Assembly (NCBI GenBank): GCA_003249225.1
Contig: QKJQ01000027.1
Span: forward strand, 124,001 to 188,000
Direction: 5' to 3'
DNA: 64,000 nt
Source: Clostridia bacterium
GTDB taxonomy: Bacteria > Bacillota > Clostridia > Lachnospirales > Lachnospiraceae
Part shown: in pieces, positions 26,314 to 35,655 of the stretch
How positions within the stretch are numbered: position 1 is the first letter of the stretch
Layout of the letters: each line of letters opens with the position of its first letter
The notes under the pieces: model-generated
The model's database searches: none
What the model saw: the letters and a program-made list of their open reading frames with translations, nothing else
Told to the model about the DNA's origin: nothing
Program-made: the position numbers and the translations under genes

Positions 26314-26994
26314 ATGTTAGACAACAAAGAAGATCTGGAATATACCAAAAAATATTTTACATTTTATTCTGCATTAAATGAATCAGAGCGGATGTCTTTT
26401 GAAAGTAATCTTGTAAAAGTTTCTTATGAAAAAGGTGTAAATCTTCATAATCCGGAGGGAGAATGTCTTGGTGTTCTTCTGGTCCGGTCAGGAAGTTTAC
26501 GGGTTTACATTCTGTCTGAAGACGGCAGGGAGATTACACTTTACCGATTAGGTCCGGATTCTGTCTGCGTTCTTTCTGCCTCCTGTATATTAAATTATAT
26601 AACCTTTGATGTTCATATCGAAGCAGAAATTGATACTGAAGTTTTTCTGCTTAACTCTGCAGTTTTCGGACGAATCAGCAGACAGAATCTGACGGCCGAG
26701 AACTTTGCATTAAAAAATGCCGTAGAAAAATTCTCAGATGTTATGTGGGCAATTGAACAGCTTTTATTCATGAGCTTTGACAAGCGGCTCGCCGTATTCC
26801 TTTTTGATGAAATAACCAAAAATAATACCGATACACTTCATTATACGCAGGAACAGATTGCAAAATACGTAGGCAGTGCAAGAGAAGTCGTTTCAAGAAT
26901 GCTGAAAATATTTCAGTCTGACGGTATTCTTGAACAGACCAGAGGAAACATAAAAATCCTTGATAAAAGCAAGCTTAAAAAACTGACCATGTAA
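26314..26994 (+). CDS. Crp/Fnr-family regulator, probable sulfur-gene activator
   Basis: A 226-residue regulator with an N-terminal cyclic-nucleotide-binding-like beta roll and a C-terminal winged helix. The recognition helix SAREVVSRMLK keeps the Arg-Glu and later Arg that contact GTGA half-sites in E. coli CRP. It lacks an FNR-type N-terminal Cys cluster but has a Cys pair in the beta roll (C85 and C91 in VCVLSASC). GAGGA before ATG 26314 sets the start. A 15-bp palindrome, TGCGT-CAATC-ACGCA (26285-26299), lies in its leader. It is the best candidate to bind the repeated site upstream of the sulfur genes. Confidence 0.9.
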   Translation: MLDNKEDLEYTKKYFTFYSALNESERMSFESNLVKVSYEKGVNLHNPEGECLGVLLVRSGSLRVYILSEDGREITLYRLGPDSVCVLSASCILNYITFDVHIEAEIDTEVFLLNSAVFGRISRQNLTAENFALKNAVEKFSDVMWAIEQLLFMSFDKRLAVFLFDEITKNNTDTLHYTQEQIAKYVGSAREVVSRMLKIFQSDGILEQTRGNIKILDKSKLKKLTM

Positions 26995-27041
26995 GTAAAT
27001 ATACATTCATTCAAAAGAATAAAACATAGTTTGTTAAAATT

Positions 27042-27090
27042 AAAAAACCGCCGGCCAATCGCTACTAAGGATTGTCCGACGGATTTTTTT
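27042..27090. terminator. Bidirectional terminator between Crp/Fnr and thioredoxin
   Basis: An inverted repeat of 13-base arms, starting CCGCCGG and ending CCGACGG, is flanked by A-run and T-run. It can end both the plus-strand Crp/Fnr transcript and the minus-strand thioredoxin transcript. Confidence 0.85.
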
Positions 27091-27117
27091 ATTGGGGAGG
27101 ATCTTTCTATACTGTAA

Positions 27118-27429
27118 TTATTTCAGCATATCAAGGATAGCCTGTTTGCTTTTAACACCAACGGAATTCTGAACAACTTTTCCATTCTTCATTACCACAA
27201 GTGTTGGAATGCTCATGATATTAAATGCCTGTGCAAGTTCCTGTTCTTCATCCACATTTATCTTACCAACAACAGCACTTTCTGTTGTTTCTTCTGCAAT
27301 TGCTTCTATTGTCGGTCCTACCATTTTACAAGGACCACACCAGGATGCCCAGAAGTCAAGCAATACCGGCTTGTCTGATTTAAGAACCATAGATTCAAAA
27401 TTTTGTTTTGTAATTGTTATCGCTTTCAT
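27118..27429 (-). CDS. trxA: Thioredoxin
   Basis: A standard 103-residue cytoplasmic thioredoxin with the active site WCGPC (30-34), the buried FWASW strand and the cis-Pro in SIPTLVV. It reduces protein disulfides and can accept or reduce persulfides from rhodanese. AAAGGAG precedes ATG 27429. A Crp/Fnr-type site and -10 lie just upstream, so it appears to be expressed together with the neighbouring sulfur genes. Confidence 0.96.
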   Translation of the reverse strand: MKAITITKQNFESMVLKSDKPVLLDFWASWCGPCKMVGPTIEAIAEETTESAVVGKINVDEEQELAQAFNIMSIPTLVVMKNGKVVQNSVGVKSKQAILDMLK

Positions 27430-27494
27430 GTGTATTCTCCTTTCAATATCAATCTGCTCCTCGTTCGCTTATCGTTGATTGATTTCATGTCTTT

Positions 27495-27535
27495 ATTATA
27501 CCCATTTTCAGGATATCTTCCGTGATAAAGTCACG
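27495..27535 (-). promoter_or_regulatory. Crp/Fnr-type site and promoter of thioredoxin
   Basis: The palindrome CGTGATAAAGTCACG (27521-27535) lies 28 bp (centre to -10) before the minus-strand -10 TATAAT (27500-27495). No recognisable -35 is present. Position and form match the sites at 25621 and 45216. Confidence 0.7.
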
Positions 27536-27564
27536 AAGACAAAAGGTCATACCAGCCGACATAA

Positions 27565-29265
27565 TTATCTGAAGTTATACTCTGTTACGATGCTTTCACG
27601 ATTCAGCCTGACATCATTAAAATATTCATATAATGATATTCCAAGAAAGCTGCCAGTTATATTATACACATCCGTATAGCCCAGATTCTGCAGTGCCATG
27701 ACAGCATTATAACTTCTCTGACCAGACCTGCAGTGAATATACAGGGGTTTATCTTTTGGAAGTTCCTGGTATCTTTCCCGTAATTGACTGAGCGGTAGAT
27801 TTATGGCTCCTTTTATATGACCACGATCAAATTCATAAACTTCACGAACGTCTACTATAACTGCTTTTTTCTCAACAAGTTCCCGTACCTTATCAACATT
27901 GACCTGTTTGAATTCGCCGTTCAACAGGTTGGATCCAACATATCCGGCATAATTCACGATGTCTTTTGCCGTGGAAAACGGTGGTGCATAACATAATTCT
28001 AGTTCCTTCAGGGACTGTACGGTACCATTGAATTTGATTGCCGTTGCAATGACATCAACCCGCTTTGATACATCGCCCTTTCCAATTGCCTGTGCTCCAA
28101 GGATGCGGCCGGTAGGAACTTCAAAAATAAGTTTGAAATGCATGGGGGCTGCATCTGGCATTAATCCGACTTTGTCCGACAAGATGACTCTGACAATGTT
28201 ATATTTAATGTTCATTCCTAACGCTTTGATCTGTGATTCCGTCAGTCCGGTAGCGGCTCCGTTATAGTCAAAAACTTTTATGGCAGAGGATCCGATTACA
28301 CCTTTTGCATTCGCTGCGCGGCCGCTCATATGGTCAGCAGCAATTCTAGCCTGCTTTAAAGCCGGACCTGCTAACGATAGTTTTGTCATGGTATGTGTCA
28401 ATTCATTAAATACTTCAACAGCATCACCCACCGCATAAATGTCCGGATCGCTCGTTCGCTGATAAGAATCGGTATGAATGGCACCGGTCTCTCCTATCTC
28501 CAGACCTGCTTCTTTCGCCAGTTTTGTCTCTGGCGCTATTCCTACAGCCATCACGACAAGATCTGTCTTAACCGTATGCCCGGATGATAATATCACCTGA
28601 TTCTTCTCAAATCTGGTCACTGTATCTTCTACAATAAGATTGATTTTATGGTCAAGAAGTTCCTTATGAAAAATCTGAACCATATCATAATCGTAAGGAC
28701 GCAGGATCTGATTGGTTCCTTCAATGATCGTGACCTCATGACCAGCCTTACAGAAGTTCTCAGCTACTTCTATGCCAATAAATCCGCCGCCGATCACTGT
28801 AATCTTTTTCTTTCCGCCAGCCAGCGCTTCTTTGTTCAGTCGGTCAATATCAACGACATTGCGAACCGTATGAACTGTAACATGATCAATTCCAGGAATC
28901 TTTGGCACGATTGGCGCTGCTCCAGGTGAAAGAACCAGTTTATCATAAGTTTCCGTATAGGTCTCTCCAGTAAGCGTATTCTTAACAAGGACTTCTTTCT
29001 TCTCCCGGTCAATCGTCATTACTTCCTGATTTACACGTGTATCAATGTTGAACTGAACCTTAAAAAGCTCCGGTGAAAAAAGCACCAGATGCCCTGCTTC
29101 CTTTATCATACCACTTAAATGATAAGGCAGGGAACAGTTCGAAAAGGATGCATGAGGTCCTCTTTCAAACACAATAATTGTGTCTTCCTCGTTGCATCTT
29201 CTTAATCTTGCAGCTGTTGTCGCACCTCCGGCAACTCCCCCGACGATTAGTATTTTACGTCCCAT
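27565..29265 (-). CDS. CoA-disulfide reductase-like flavoprotein with rhodanese domain
   Basis: A 566-residue fusion. The N-terminal FAD/NAD(P)-binding reductase has GGVAGGATTAARLRR and the single redox Cys of CoA-disulfide reductases (SFSNCSLPYH, Cys44). A second Rossmann GGGFIGIEVAENF and the dimerisation domain follow. The C-terminal rhodanese has HCRSGQRS (Cys near 512). Related fusions reduce CoA disulfide, persulfides or polysulfide with NAD(P)H. GAGGT precedes ATG 29265. It lies upstream of thioredoxin on the same strand, but the promoter and activator site in between suggest thioredoxin can be expressed alone. Confidence 0.92.
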   Translation of the reverse strand: MGRKILIVGGVAGGATTAARLRRCNEEDTIIVFERGPHASFSNCSLPYHLSGMIKEAGHLVLFSPELFKVQFNIDTRVNQEVMTIDREKKEVLVKNTLTGETYTETYDKLVLSPGAAPIVPKIPGIDHVTVHTVRNVVDIDRLNKEALAGGKKKITVIGGGFIGIEVAENFCKAGHEVTIIEGTNQILRPYDYDMVQIFHKELLDHKINLIVEDTVTRFEKNQVILSSGHTVKTDLVVMAVGIAPETKLAKEAGLEIGETGAIHTDSYQRTSDPDIYAVGDAVEVFNELTHTMTKLSLAGPALKQARIAADHMSGRAANAKGVIGSSAIKVFDYNGAATGLTESQIKALGMNIKYNIVRVILSDKVGLMPDAAPMHFKLIFEVPTGRILGAQAIGKGDVSKRVDVIATAIKFNGTVQSLKELELCYAPPFSTAKDIVNYAGYVGSNLLNGEFKQVNVDKVRELVEKKAVIVDVREVYEFDRGHIKGAINLPLSQLRERYQELPKDKPLYIHCRSGQRSYNAVMALQNLGYTDVYNITGSFLGISLYEYFNDVRLNRESIVTEYNFR

Positions 29266-29341
29266 CTTTTACCTCACATTCTGCCGCCTGAAGCGGCCGC
29301 TATTTATTGAAAGAATCCAGATCGAATTCTTTTCAAGCAAA

Positions 29342-31381
29342 TCACATCTCGCTGATAACGATCTGCCTGAGCAGATCCTCAAGTTCTCTTTGTTCCAGTT
29401 CCCGGCTGAAAAGGTAACCTTGTATATAATCACAGCCATAACTGTCAAGATGCTGCAGCTGTACGAGATTTTCCACCCCTTCTGCAATAATATCAATATC
29501 AAAATTATGAGCGAAGGAAATCATATCCCCAACAATGTCTGCTTTTCCATCATTTCTAGACAGACCATTTACAATGGTATAATCCAGTTTCAAAGTGTCA
29601 ATCGGAATTTGTTTCAAATGGTTCATGGAAGAATACCCAACTCCAAAATCATCCAGTGCAATCTTTATTCCAAGTGCTTTCAGCCGAAGAACAAGAATAT
29701 TCGCCTGTTGAAGCGCATCCACAAAAATGGTTTCTTTAATCTCAAGTTCCAGCAACCGCGGATTAAAGCCGGTTCGCTCTAAAATGCCAGTTATAAAATC
29801 ATAGAACCGGTCATCCTTAAGCTGAACCGGTGAAACATTCATCGAAAGACTTAGCTCACTTCCGTATTTTTCATTCAATGACTTTATAACAATACATGCT
29901 TTTTCAATTGCCCAGACGCCAATCGAAATTATCAAACCAGTACCTTCTGCAATCGGGACAAATTCATCCGCATGCTTTATACCTGCCCCATCAAGATTCC
30001 AACGAAGGAACACCTCTACCCCCCGTATCGCGCTTCCATTGATATCATACTGGGGCTGATATACCAGGAACATCTCATTTTTCTCCAGTGCCGTGACAAG
30101 TTTTGATTCCAGCATCTCCTTATGTTCAATTTCAAGCTGCATGTATTTCTCAAAAATACGAATGGTGTTTTTACCGGCAGCTTTTGCCTTGTACATGGCA
30201 AGGTCAGCACTTTTTAATATCTTAATTGCTGTATCTCCGTCATTTGGAAAGGTTGCAATTCCAAAGCTGGCGGTAAGACGCAGCTCTGTATTTTCGATTT
30301 TAACAGGCTGAGTAAATTTTTTTCTAATTGCTTCGATGTATTTCTGTACTTCACCAACACTTAAGTTCCGTTCAATAACAAGTGCAAATTCATCCCCGCC
30401 AATACGTCCGAGAACATCACTCTCAATGATCGACTGCCGGAATCTTTCTGCTGTGTAGCTAATGAACTGATCACCATAATGATGGCCGATCGTATCATTT
30501 ATGTTCTTAAAGGAATCCACATCAATAAAAATCAGGAAAAATCGCCTTTTATCTTCCCTTCGTCTTTCGACCAGCGCTTCGAGATGTTCCATCATCATTT
30601 TTCGGTTCGGCAGTCCCGTCAGGATATCAAAGTATGCAAGATCATAGAGCCGTTCATCGCGTTTTTTAAGTTCACTGGTATATTCGAGAAGTTCTTCATT
30701 TTTTATACGGATATCATTTTCTTCTTTTTCCAGTTTTTTATAAAGAGTTTCTATTTCTGTTTTTTGTTTTACTTCCATCCGGTACTGTTCCTGTAGTCTT
30801 TGAAAGCGGCCTGTGTTTGTGCGATAAACCAGACTCAGGACGAACACGAGTGCTATCAGCATCAAGGTATTCGGGATATAGTAGGTATAACCAAAGACAA
30901 TATCTCTGCCCGGCATTCTGAATATCATATAAGTGCTCATCAGAACAGCAAACACAGAAATTATATATGCCATACTCATTTGAATTCTTGTCATCGCGAA
31001 AACGATCTGAATACACACAACGATCCAGATTGCCGGTCCGGCATATTCATAAATTCTTACTACCAGGAACAAAATCAGCAGGCAGTGCAGAAATGCAATC
31101 AGATAGGTCTGCCATTTTTTAAGCATATACAATTGTCCTGCTATCACAAACAGAAGAAAGAGACAAAAAAAGATCGCAGCATTTGCCAGTAGATTTGTTA
31201 CATTCTCTTTCCATATAACAGCACCGAACAGCAGATGCAGCAGAGCACCCATAAACATAAGCGGAGCCGTCATTCTGCAGTTCAAAAGATTTTCACACTG
31301 GTTCACTTTTTCAATTTCATTTGTATCTTTCATAGTCTGGATGATTTCTGATATTTTACCACTTTTACAAAGCCGCCTCAT
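29342..31381 (-). CDS. Membrane GGDEF-EAL protein (cyclic-di-GMP turnover)
   Basis: About 679 residues. The N-terminal third holds about six membrane segments, followed by a coiled coil (EVKQKTEIETLYKKLEKEEN), a GGDEF domain with an intact RIGGDEF but no RxxD inhibitory site, and an EAL domain. The EAL motif reads EVF rather than EAL, yet its Glu and the other catalytic positions are kept (ELEIKET, DDFGVGYSS, AEGVEN, QGY). It may therefore have both activities. I chose ATG 31381, with GAGGTG upstream, over ATG 31393. A strong promoter lies about 140 bp upstream. Confidence 0.9.
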   Translation of the reverse strand: MRRLCKSGKISEIIQTMKDTNEIEKVNQCENLLNCRMTAPLMFMGALLHLLFGAVIWKENVTNLLANAAIFFCLFLLFVIAGQLYMLKKWQTYLIAFLHCLLILFLVVRIYEYAGPAIWIVVCIQIVFAMTRIQMSMAYIISVFAVLMSTYMIFRMPGRDIVFGYTYYIPNTLMLIALVFVLSLVYRTNTGRFQRLQEQYRMEVKQKTEIETLYKKLEKEENDIRIKNEELLEYTSELKKRDERLYDLAYFDILTGLPNRKMMMEHLEALVERRREDKRRFFLIFIDVDSFKNINDTIGHHYGDQFISYTAERFRQSIIESDVLGRIGGDEFALVIERNLSVGEVQKYIEAIRKKFTQPVKIENTELRLTASFGIATFPNDGDTAIKILKSADLAMYKAKAAGKNTIRIFEKYMQLEIEHKEMLESKLVTALEKNEMFLVYQPQYDINGSAIRGVEVFLRWNLDGAGIKHADEFVPIAEGTGLIISIGVWAIEKACIVIKSLNEKYGSELSLSMNVSPVQLKDDRFYDFITGILERTGFNPRLLELEIKETIFVDALQQANILVLRLKALGIKIALDDFGVGYSSMNHLKQIPIDTLKLDYTIVNGLSRNDGKADIVGDMISFAHNFDIDIIAEGVENLVQLQHLDSYGCDYIQGYLFSRELEQRELEDLLRQIVISEM

Positions 31382-31468
31382 ATGCCACCTCATCCTTCAT
31401 CTGATCTATTCAAGCAAGTCCAAACAGTCAATTTGCTGAATCAATTTTGTTGTGCTTTATCTATGATG

Positions 31469-31547
31469 TTGGGGTCAAAAATTTTTGACCCCAAATTCAT
31501 GTATCATGAATCATATCAAGTATAACACATCATTTTTCATCATTCAA
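31469..31547 (-). promoter_or_regulatory. Promoter with two perfect palindromes in the leader
   Basis: The minus-strand -35 TTGAAT (31547-31542) and -10 TATACT (31524-31519) are 17 bp apart. Just downstream lie TTCATG-TAT-CATGAA (31496-31510) and a perfect 26-bp palindrome of arm TTGGGGTCAAAAA (31469-31494). They may be operators or a leader hairpin for the GGDEF-EAL gene. The rest of the 31382-31730 gap holds nothing I recognise. Confidence 0.7.
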
Positions 31548-31730
31548 TAACATCAAAGGCTTTTTCTTCCATTCAAACACGTATGGTGTATTTGTGCTCT
31601 ACTAATATCTTTTTTCGTGAAGTCATGAGGAGATTTCATCTTTGCATTTCATTTCTATTTCCTTTTCCTTCTATGAAATCTCAGCAATTCATACCAAGCT
31701 CCGTCCTTTCGAACATGTACCTCCTCATTC

Positions 31731-32567
31731 TCACAATTCTCCTGCCTCTTTCTGACAGTGTTCGCAATAATATATTGTTCCGCCCATATAATTCGCTTTT
31801 CGTAATTCATATCCGCAAACGATACAAGGTGTCCACAATGTTTTTTTACTAAGGAGTGTCTGATACCCGCCTGAATTGCCAAATAGGTCATTTTCAGTGT
31901 CACGACCTCCCTCCTTTGCCATTGTCCGCAAAGTATTCGTTATCGTTGCGTACATTTTACCATATTCTTCCTCTGACAATGTATTCATTTTACGTTTTGG
32001 ATGAATTCCTGAAAGAAAAAGGATATCCTGTAAAACTCCGTTTCCCAGCCCCGGTATTCTCTGCTCCGTTGCAAGAAATGCTTTTGCAGACAATCTTTTG
32101 GTCTTTTCGTTCTGCAATGATTCAAAGTATTCCGGAGTAAATTCATCCGTCAGAGGGTTGGGACTGCTCTTCGCTGTTATATAATATGGATTGTCATTCT
32201 CTCCTTCATGAAATGCAAAGATACCTCCATACATCTGCACCTTGCACACAAGCGCTGTTCCATCATCAAATTCCACATACAGCTGATGCTTTGCCGGTAT
32301 GGCGGTAAGATCATTATGGTATCGTATGCACGCGCCGTCCGAGAAAACCAGCCGGCAGTCTTCTGCCTGTATTTCTATCATACCACTTCTGGCAAAAGAG
32401 TCTCCTATTGTCTTTCCTTCAAGAAGCTCCCCATACTTCTGCGGTTCACCAAAATACCATGCAAACGAATGTGGTGATTGATTCGCTTTCACGATTGATA
32501 TTATCTTACCTTTTATGGTTTCATTCAATTGTTTTGCAATCGTATAACTTTCCGGAATCTCTATCAT
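31731..32567 (-). CDS. Fpg/Nei-like DNA glycosylase family protein with altered active site
   Basis: A 278-residue member of the Fpg/Nei fold: N-terminal beta sandwich, helix-two-turn-helix (EQRIPGLGNGVLQDILFLSGIHPKRK) and C-terminal four-Cys zinc finger (CIVCGYEL, YYCEHCQ). The start MIEIPE keeps Glu3, but the catalytic N-terminal Pro2 of MPELPE is Ile. The Lys of the beta loop and the zinc-finger Arg also appear replaced. AAAGGA precedes ATG 32567. It may bind damaged DNA or act by another chemistry. The fold is clear; the activity is uncertain. Confidence 0.85.
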   Translation of the reverse strand: MIEIPESYTIAKQLNETIKGKIISIVKANQSPHSFAWYFGEPQKYGELLEGKTIGDSFARSGMIEIQAEDCRLVFSDGACIRYHNDLTAIPAKHQLYVEFDDGTALVCKVQMYGGIFAFHEGENDNPYYITAKSSPNPLTDEFTPEYFESLQNEKTKRLSAKAFLATEQRIPGLGNGVLQDILFLSGIHPKRKMNTLSEEEYGKMYATITNTLRTMAKEGGRDTENDLFGNSGGYQTLLSKKTLWTPCIVCGYELRKANYMGGTIYYCEHCQKEAGEL

Positions 32568-32593
32568 CGCTTTTTCCTTTCTCTGATTGTTGC

Positions 32594-32621
32594 AAAAAAG
32601 ACCCCATTTTGAGGTCTTTTT
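32594..32621. terminator. Terminator downstream of the PH-domain gene
   Basis: The stem AAAAAGACC / GGTCTTTTT has a short loop and runs of A and T on either side. It lies between the PH-domain gene stop and the Fpg-like start, both on the minus strand. Confidence 0.85.
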
Positions 32622-32626
32622 CGTTC

Positions 32627-33043
32627 TTATTCACCTGTCATATCATCGTCTAAATCAATACCGGAACCCATATATTCACCTGTTTTAAAACGCATTCTCA
32701 TTCGTTCCTTTTCAACACGTTCATCGAGGGCATCTTTAAATGCATGTATACGTTTTATATTTTTAATTTCTAGAGTTGGATTGGTCTTATCAGAGGAAAT
32801 GACTATCATGGTTCCAAGACCTGCCATTTTTTGAAGCAATGTTCTCTTAACAGATACATCCATAATCCTGAATAAAAGAATATCATCTTCTGTCGTGGTG
32901 AAAAAACCTTTGTACAGCTTGAGACTCTTATCATCCATTTTGTATTTTGTAAATGTAAACGGTAAACCAAAAAATAACCAGCGTTTTCTTTCTTTGATTA
33001 TTGGGATTGCAGCACTGTTTTCCTGATTTTCAGTTCCCTCCAT
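32627..33043 (-). CDS. PH-domain (bacterial PH/DUF304-like) protein
   Basis: A 138-residue cytoplasmic protein with one bacterial pleckstrin-homology-like domain (FTKYKMDDKSLKLYKGFFTT, DDILLFRIMDVSVKRTLLQK, GTMIVIS). A charged C-terminal tail ends in an acidic run. The ATG at 33043 has AGAGGAGG six bases upstream; ATG 33049 directly abuts it. Function is unknown; such domains are often found near membranes. It is followed by a strong terminator. Confidence 0.8.
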   Translation of the reverse strand: MEGTENQENSAAIPIIKERKRWLFFGLPFTFTKYKMDDKSLKLYKGFFTTTEDDILLFRIMDVSVKRTLLQKMAGLGTMIVISSDKTNPTLEIKNIKRIHAFKDALDERVEKERMRMRFKTGEYMGSGIDLDDDMTGE

Positions 33044-33089
33044 ATCCATCCTCCTCTGTCCTGATTTAATAACTTCAAATGAAATGCAA

Positions 33090-33118
33090 TAAAAAATAGA
33101 CTATAGAAATAGTCTATC
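33090..33118 (-). terminator. Terminator of the phospholipase-C-like gene
   Basis: The inverted repeat ATAGACTAT (33096-33104) / ATAGTCTAT (33109-33117) has a four-base loop. On the minus strand it is followed by six T residues, directly after the stop at 33125. Confidence 0.85.
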
Positions 33119-33124
33119 GGACTT

Positions 33125-33730
33125 TCAATTTTCTGTCAAGACAAGGAACTCAGAAGTGTAATATTTCTTATGTTCTGTGCCCATTTTCCATGCAACGATT
33201 CCGTAATACAGCAATCCAGAGATTTCAACTGACTTTGTCAGATCATGCTCAATAGACGCTTCGCCACTCCAGTATTCCGTAAGCTTTTCCATAACAGGCT
33301 CCGTCGACCATATCATTGGATATCGGCTGCATTCTTCAATAAATCCCTCGCGCAGTCTGTAAAAATTTTTTAAAACGTAATTGTTCATCTTTCGCTCATA
33401 CGACGAATGAAGCAAGGGATTTCCAACGCCGCCGCTCTGGTGTACCTTACAGCAGAAATCGCTTAGATAATGTGACATTTCTCCCAGCTTTATGATATCC
33501 GTCAGGCTCATTGTCTTTTTGCTCTGGATCTTTTCGAGAGTCTGAAATACATAATCTCCGGATCTTTTATAAAAATGTTCATGCAGGAATCTCCCCGGTC
33601 TGAAATCCGGCAGCATGGCTCCATAGCAAAATGCAGTACGCCGAATCCACCGTTCAATGGTAAATGGTTCAAATTGTCTGCCTGTCTCCAGTGACAAACG
33701 TGCAATGTTATAATGTGTTCTGATTTTCAT
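33125..33730 (-). CDS. Zinc-dependent phospholipase C-like protein
   Basis: A 201-residue all-helical protein with the spaced His/Asp residues of the zinc-dependent phospholipase C/S1-P1 nuclease fold: THYNIAR at the start, GAMLPDFRPGRFLHEHFYKR, and GEMSHYLSDFCCKVHQ. No signal peptide is visible, unlike secreted phospholipases, so an intracellular role is likely. AGGAGGAG precedes ATG 33730. It has its own terminator. The substrate is not known. Confidence 0.78.
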   Translation of the reverse strand: MKIRTHYNIARLSLETGRQFEPFTIERWIRRTAFCYGAMLPDFRPGRFLHEHFYKRSGDYVFQTLEKIQSKKTMSLTDIIKLGEMSHYLSDFCCKVHQSGGVGNPLLHSSYERKMNNYVLKNFYRLREGFIEECSRYPMIWSTEPVMEKLTEYWSGEASIEHDLTKSVEISGLLYYGIVAWKMGTEHKKYYTSEFLVLTEN

Positions 33731-33891
33731 ACGTCTCCTCCTGATTTATATTTCTTCTAATTCCTGCGATGTTTTTGTGCACAGTACGTTTGAACGAGCG
33801 GTGACGCGCCAGGTACAAACTTGCTTGTGAAAGAATTATTATTTCTTTCACTCCCTATCATCTGACTGTTCAACCAAAAATAAGGCAGCTA

Positions 33892-35655
33892 TTATATAAT
33901 TTTATAATAGTTACCCGGTACTTTTTTGCATTCTTTCTTTAGTTGTGCAATATCTTTTGAGACCATTTCAAGATTGTTGAATACATGATAACGGTTCGTA
34001 ATACCAGCAATGGATAACGTTACAATTGGAAAGCTTTCTTTTATTCCGCTCCGATTCAGCGAAACGATCGATCCCTTTTCCCAGTCGGCTTTACTGTACA
34101 GATTTTCAATTGATTTTTTGAACTGAAAGATTATGTCCCTGCAAAGCCCTTCCACCTCCCATGACTCTGAAATAATAACAAAATCATCACCACCGATATG
34201 ACCCATGAATTCGTTATTCCTGCAGCATAGCTGCATACATTCTGCCACACGCTGAATCATCAGATCTCCGTTATGAAAACCATAGGCATCGTTGTATGCT
34301 TTGAAGTTATCCATATCAATGTAGATTACTGTAAATGTCTTCTTATGACTGCCAAAGTCCTGCAAAAACTTGTTGATTGTCTTGTTCCCCGGCAGCCCGG
34401 TAAGCGGGCTGGCATCCTTGGCACGTGTGACCTGAATGCTGATCGCAGTCTCTAACAAGTCTTTAATCGTGATCACTCCGGCATATCTTCCTTCTTTCGT
34501 TACTACAACGGCATCGTAAATGCTTTCAGAAGAACGCAGCAAAGCCATTTTTGATGCGGTTTCGATCGAAGTGTTGATATCGACCGACAAAAAGTCTGTT
34601 TTCATTAAATCTTCCGCTCTTTTTTTTGCATTCAGATTAAAACCATATCGCCCGCCAAAAATCTGTAAAAGATACTGTTTTGTAAAGATGCCTCTGACGA
34701 CCTCATTTTCATTTAATACACAAATCTCCGTAATGGTTGGATTATGAATAATGTGTTCGTACAGATTGGAGGCCGGTGTTGAAAGAATCGTTGTAACATT
34801 CTTCTTGCAGATCATCCCTACGTTGCCAAAGAACGAGGGTTCGTAGGAATTTGCTTTGCTCCATTTATAATAATTGCTGATGATTTCCTTGCATTCCATA
34901 GAAATATCAGACATTGTTTTCCCTGGGTACTGCAGAAAATATCCCTGCCCATACGACACGCCCAGCCGTATCAGTTCTTTCAGTTCTTCTTCGGTTTCTA
35001 TTCCTTCCGCCAGTAACTTGATCTTGATCTTATTGCACATATCGACCATATTCTCTACCATGGTCTGTTTGATCGTGTCTTTGTCAATATCACGGACGAT
35101 AGCCATATCAAGCTTGATGTATTCCGGCATGACAGCACAGATACGATTTATTCCGGAATATCCTTCTCCATAATCATCGATTGCTATCTTAAAGCCTTCC
35201 TTTTTGTAATGCTGTATTGTTTGACGAAAGGTTTCCGCATCTTCTACGGAACTTTTCTCTGTAATCTCAATAACAATATCATCCGGTCTCAGATTATTTT
35301 GTGCCAGTATTTCATTGGTAAGGCCAGCTTTGAACTCCTCATCATGTATTACCTTGGGGTCTACATTAAGGAAGAGTTTTGTATCTTTCTTCAGATTGCC
35401 TGCTTTCTCAAGGGAGACACGTCTGCAAAGGTTTTCCAGTTCCCATACTTTCTTTTCATCTTCTGCAACAGCAAACAAAGTACTTATATTCATCGTGGAA
35501 CGCTCTTTTGAAATTCGGCTCAATGCTTCATATCCGAACACAGTACCATCTTCAAGAGAAACAATGGCCTGATATACCGGATAGAGCAGACTGTGATTCA
35601 AAATTTCATAAAATTCCTGTCTCATCGCCTTGTCAGCAATAAATCCATAGTCCAT
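33892..35655 (-). CDS. EAL-CBS-GGDEF cyclic-di-GMP protein
   Basis: A 587-residue soluble protein. The N-terminal EAL phosphodiesterase keeps its motifs (GYEALSRI, EITEKSS, AIDDYGEGYSG, LLAEGIETE, GQGY). A CBS pair at about 280-400 probably senses an adenine nucleotide. The C-terminal GGDEF carries HIGGDDF, a functional-looking variant without the RxxD site. AAAGG precedes ATG 35655. It has no membrane segments, and no obvious operon partner. Confidence 0.92.
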   Translation of the reverse strand: MDYGFIADKAMRQEFYEILNHSLLYPVYQAIVSLEDGTVFGYEALSRISKERSTMNISTLFAVAEDEKKVWELENLCRRVSLEKAGNLKKDTKLFLNVDPKVIHDEEFKAGLTNEILAQNNLRPDDIVIEITEKSSVEDAETFRQTIQHYKKEGFKIAIDDYGEGYSGINRICAVMPEYIKLDMAIVRDIDKDTIKQTMVENMVDMCNKIKIKLLAEGIETEEELKELIRLGVSYGQGYFLQYPGKTMSDISMECKEIISNYYKWSKANSYEPSFFGNVGMICKKNVTTILSTPASNLYEHIIHNPTITEICVLNENEVVRGIFTKQYLLQIFGGRYGFNLNAKKRAEDLMKTDFLSVDINTSIETASKMALLRSSESIYDAVVVTKEGRYAGVITIKDLLETAISIQVTRAKDASPLTGLPGNKTINKFLQDFGSHKKTFTVIYIDMDNFKAYNDAYGFHNGDLMIQRVAECMQLCCRNNEFMGHIGGDDFVIISESWEVEGLCRDIIFQFKKSIENLYSKADWEKGSIVSLNRSGIKESFPIVTLSIAGITNRYHVFNNLEMVSKDIAQLKKECKKVPGNYYKII

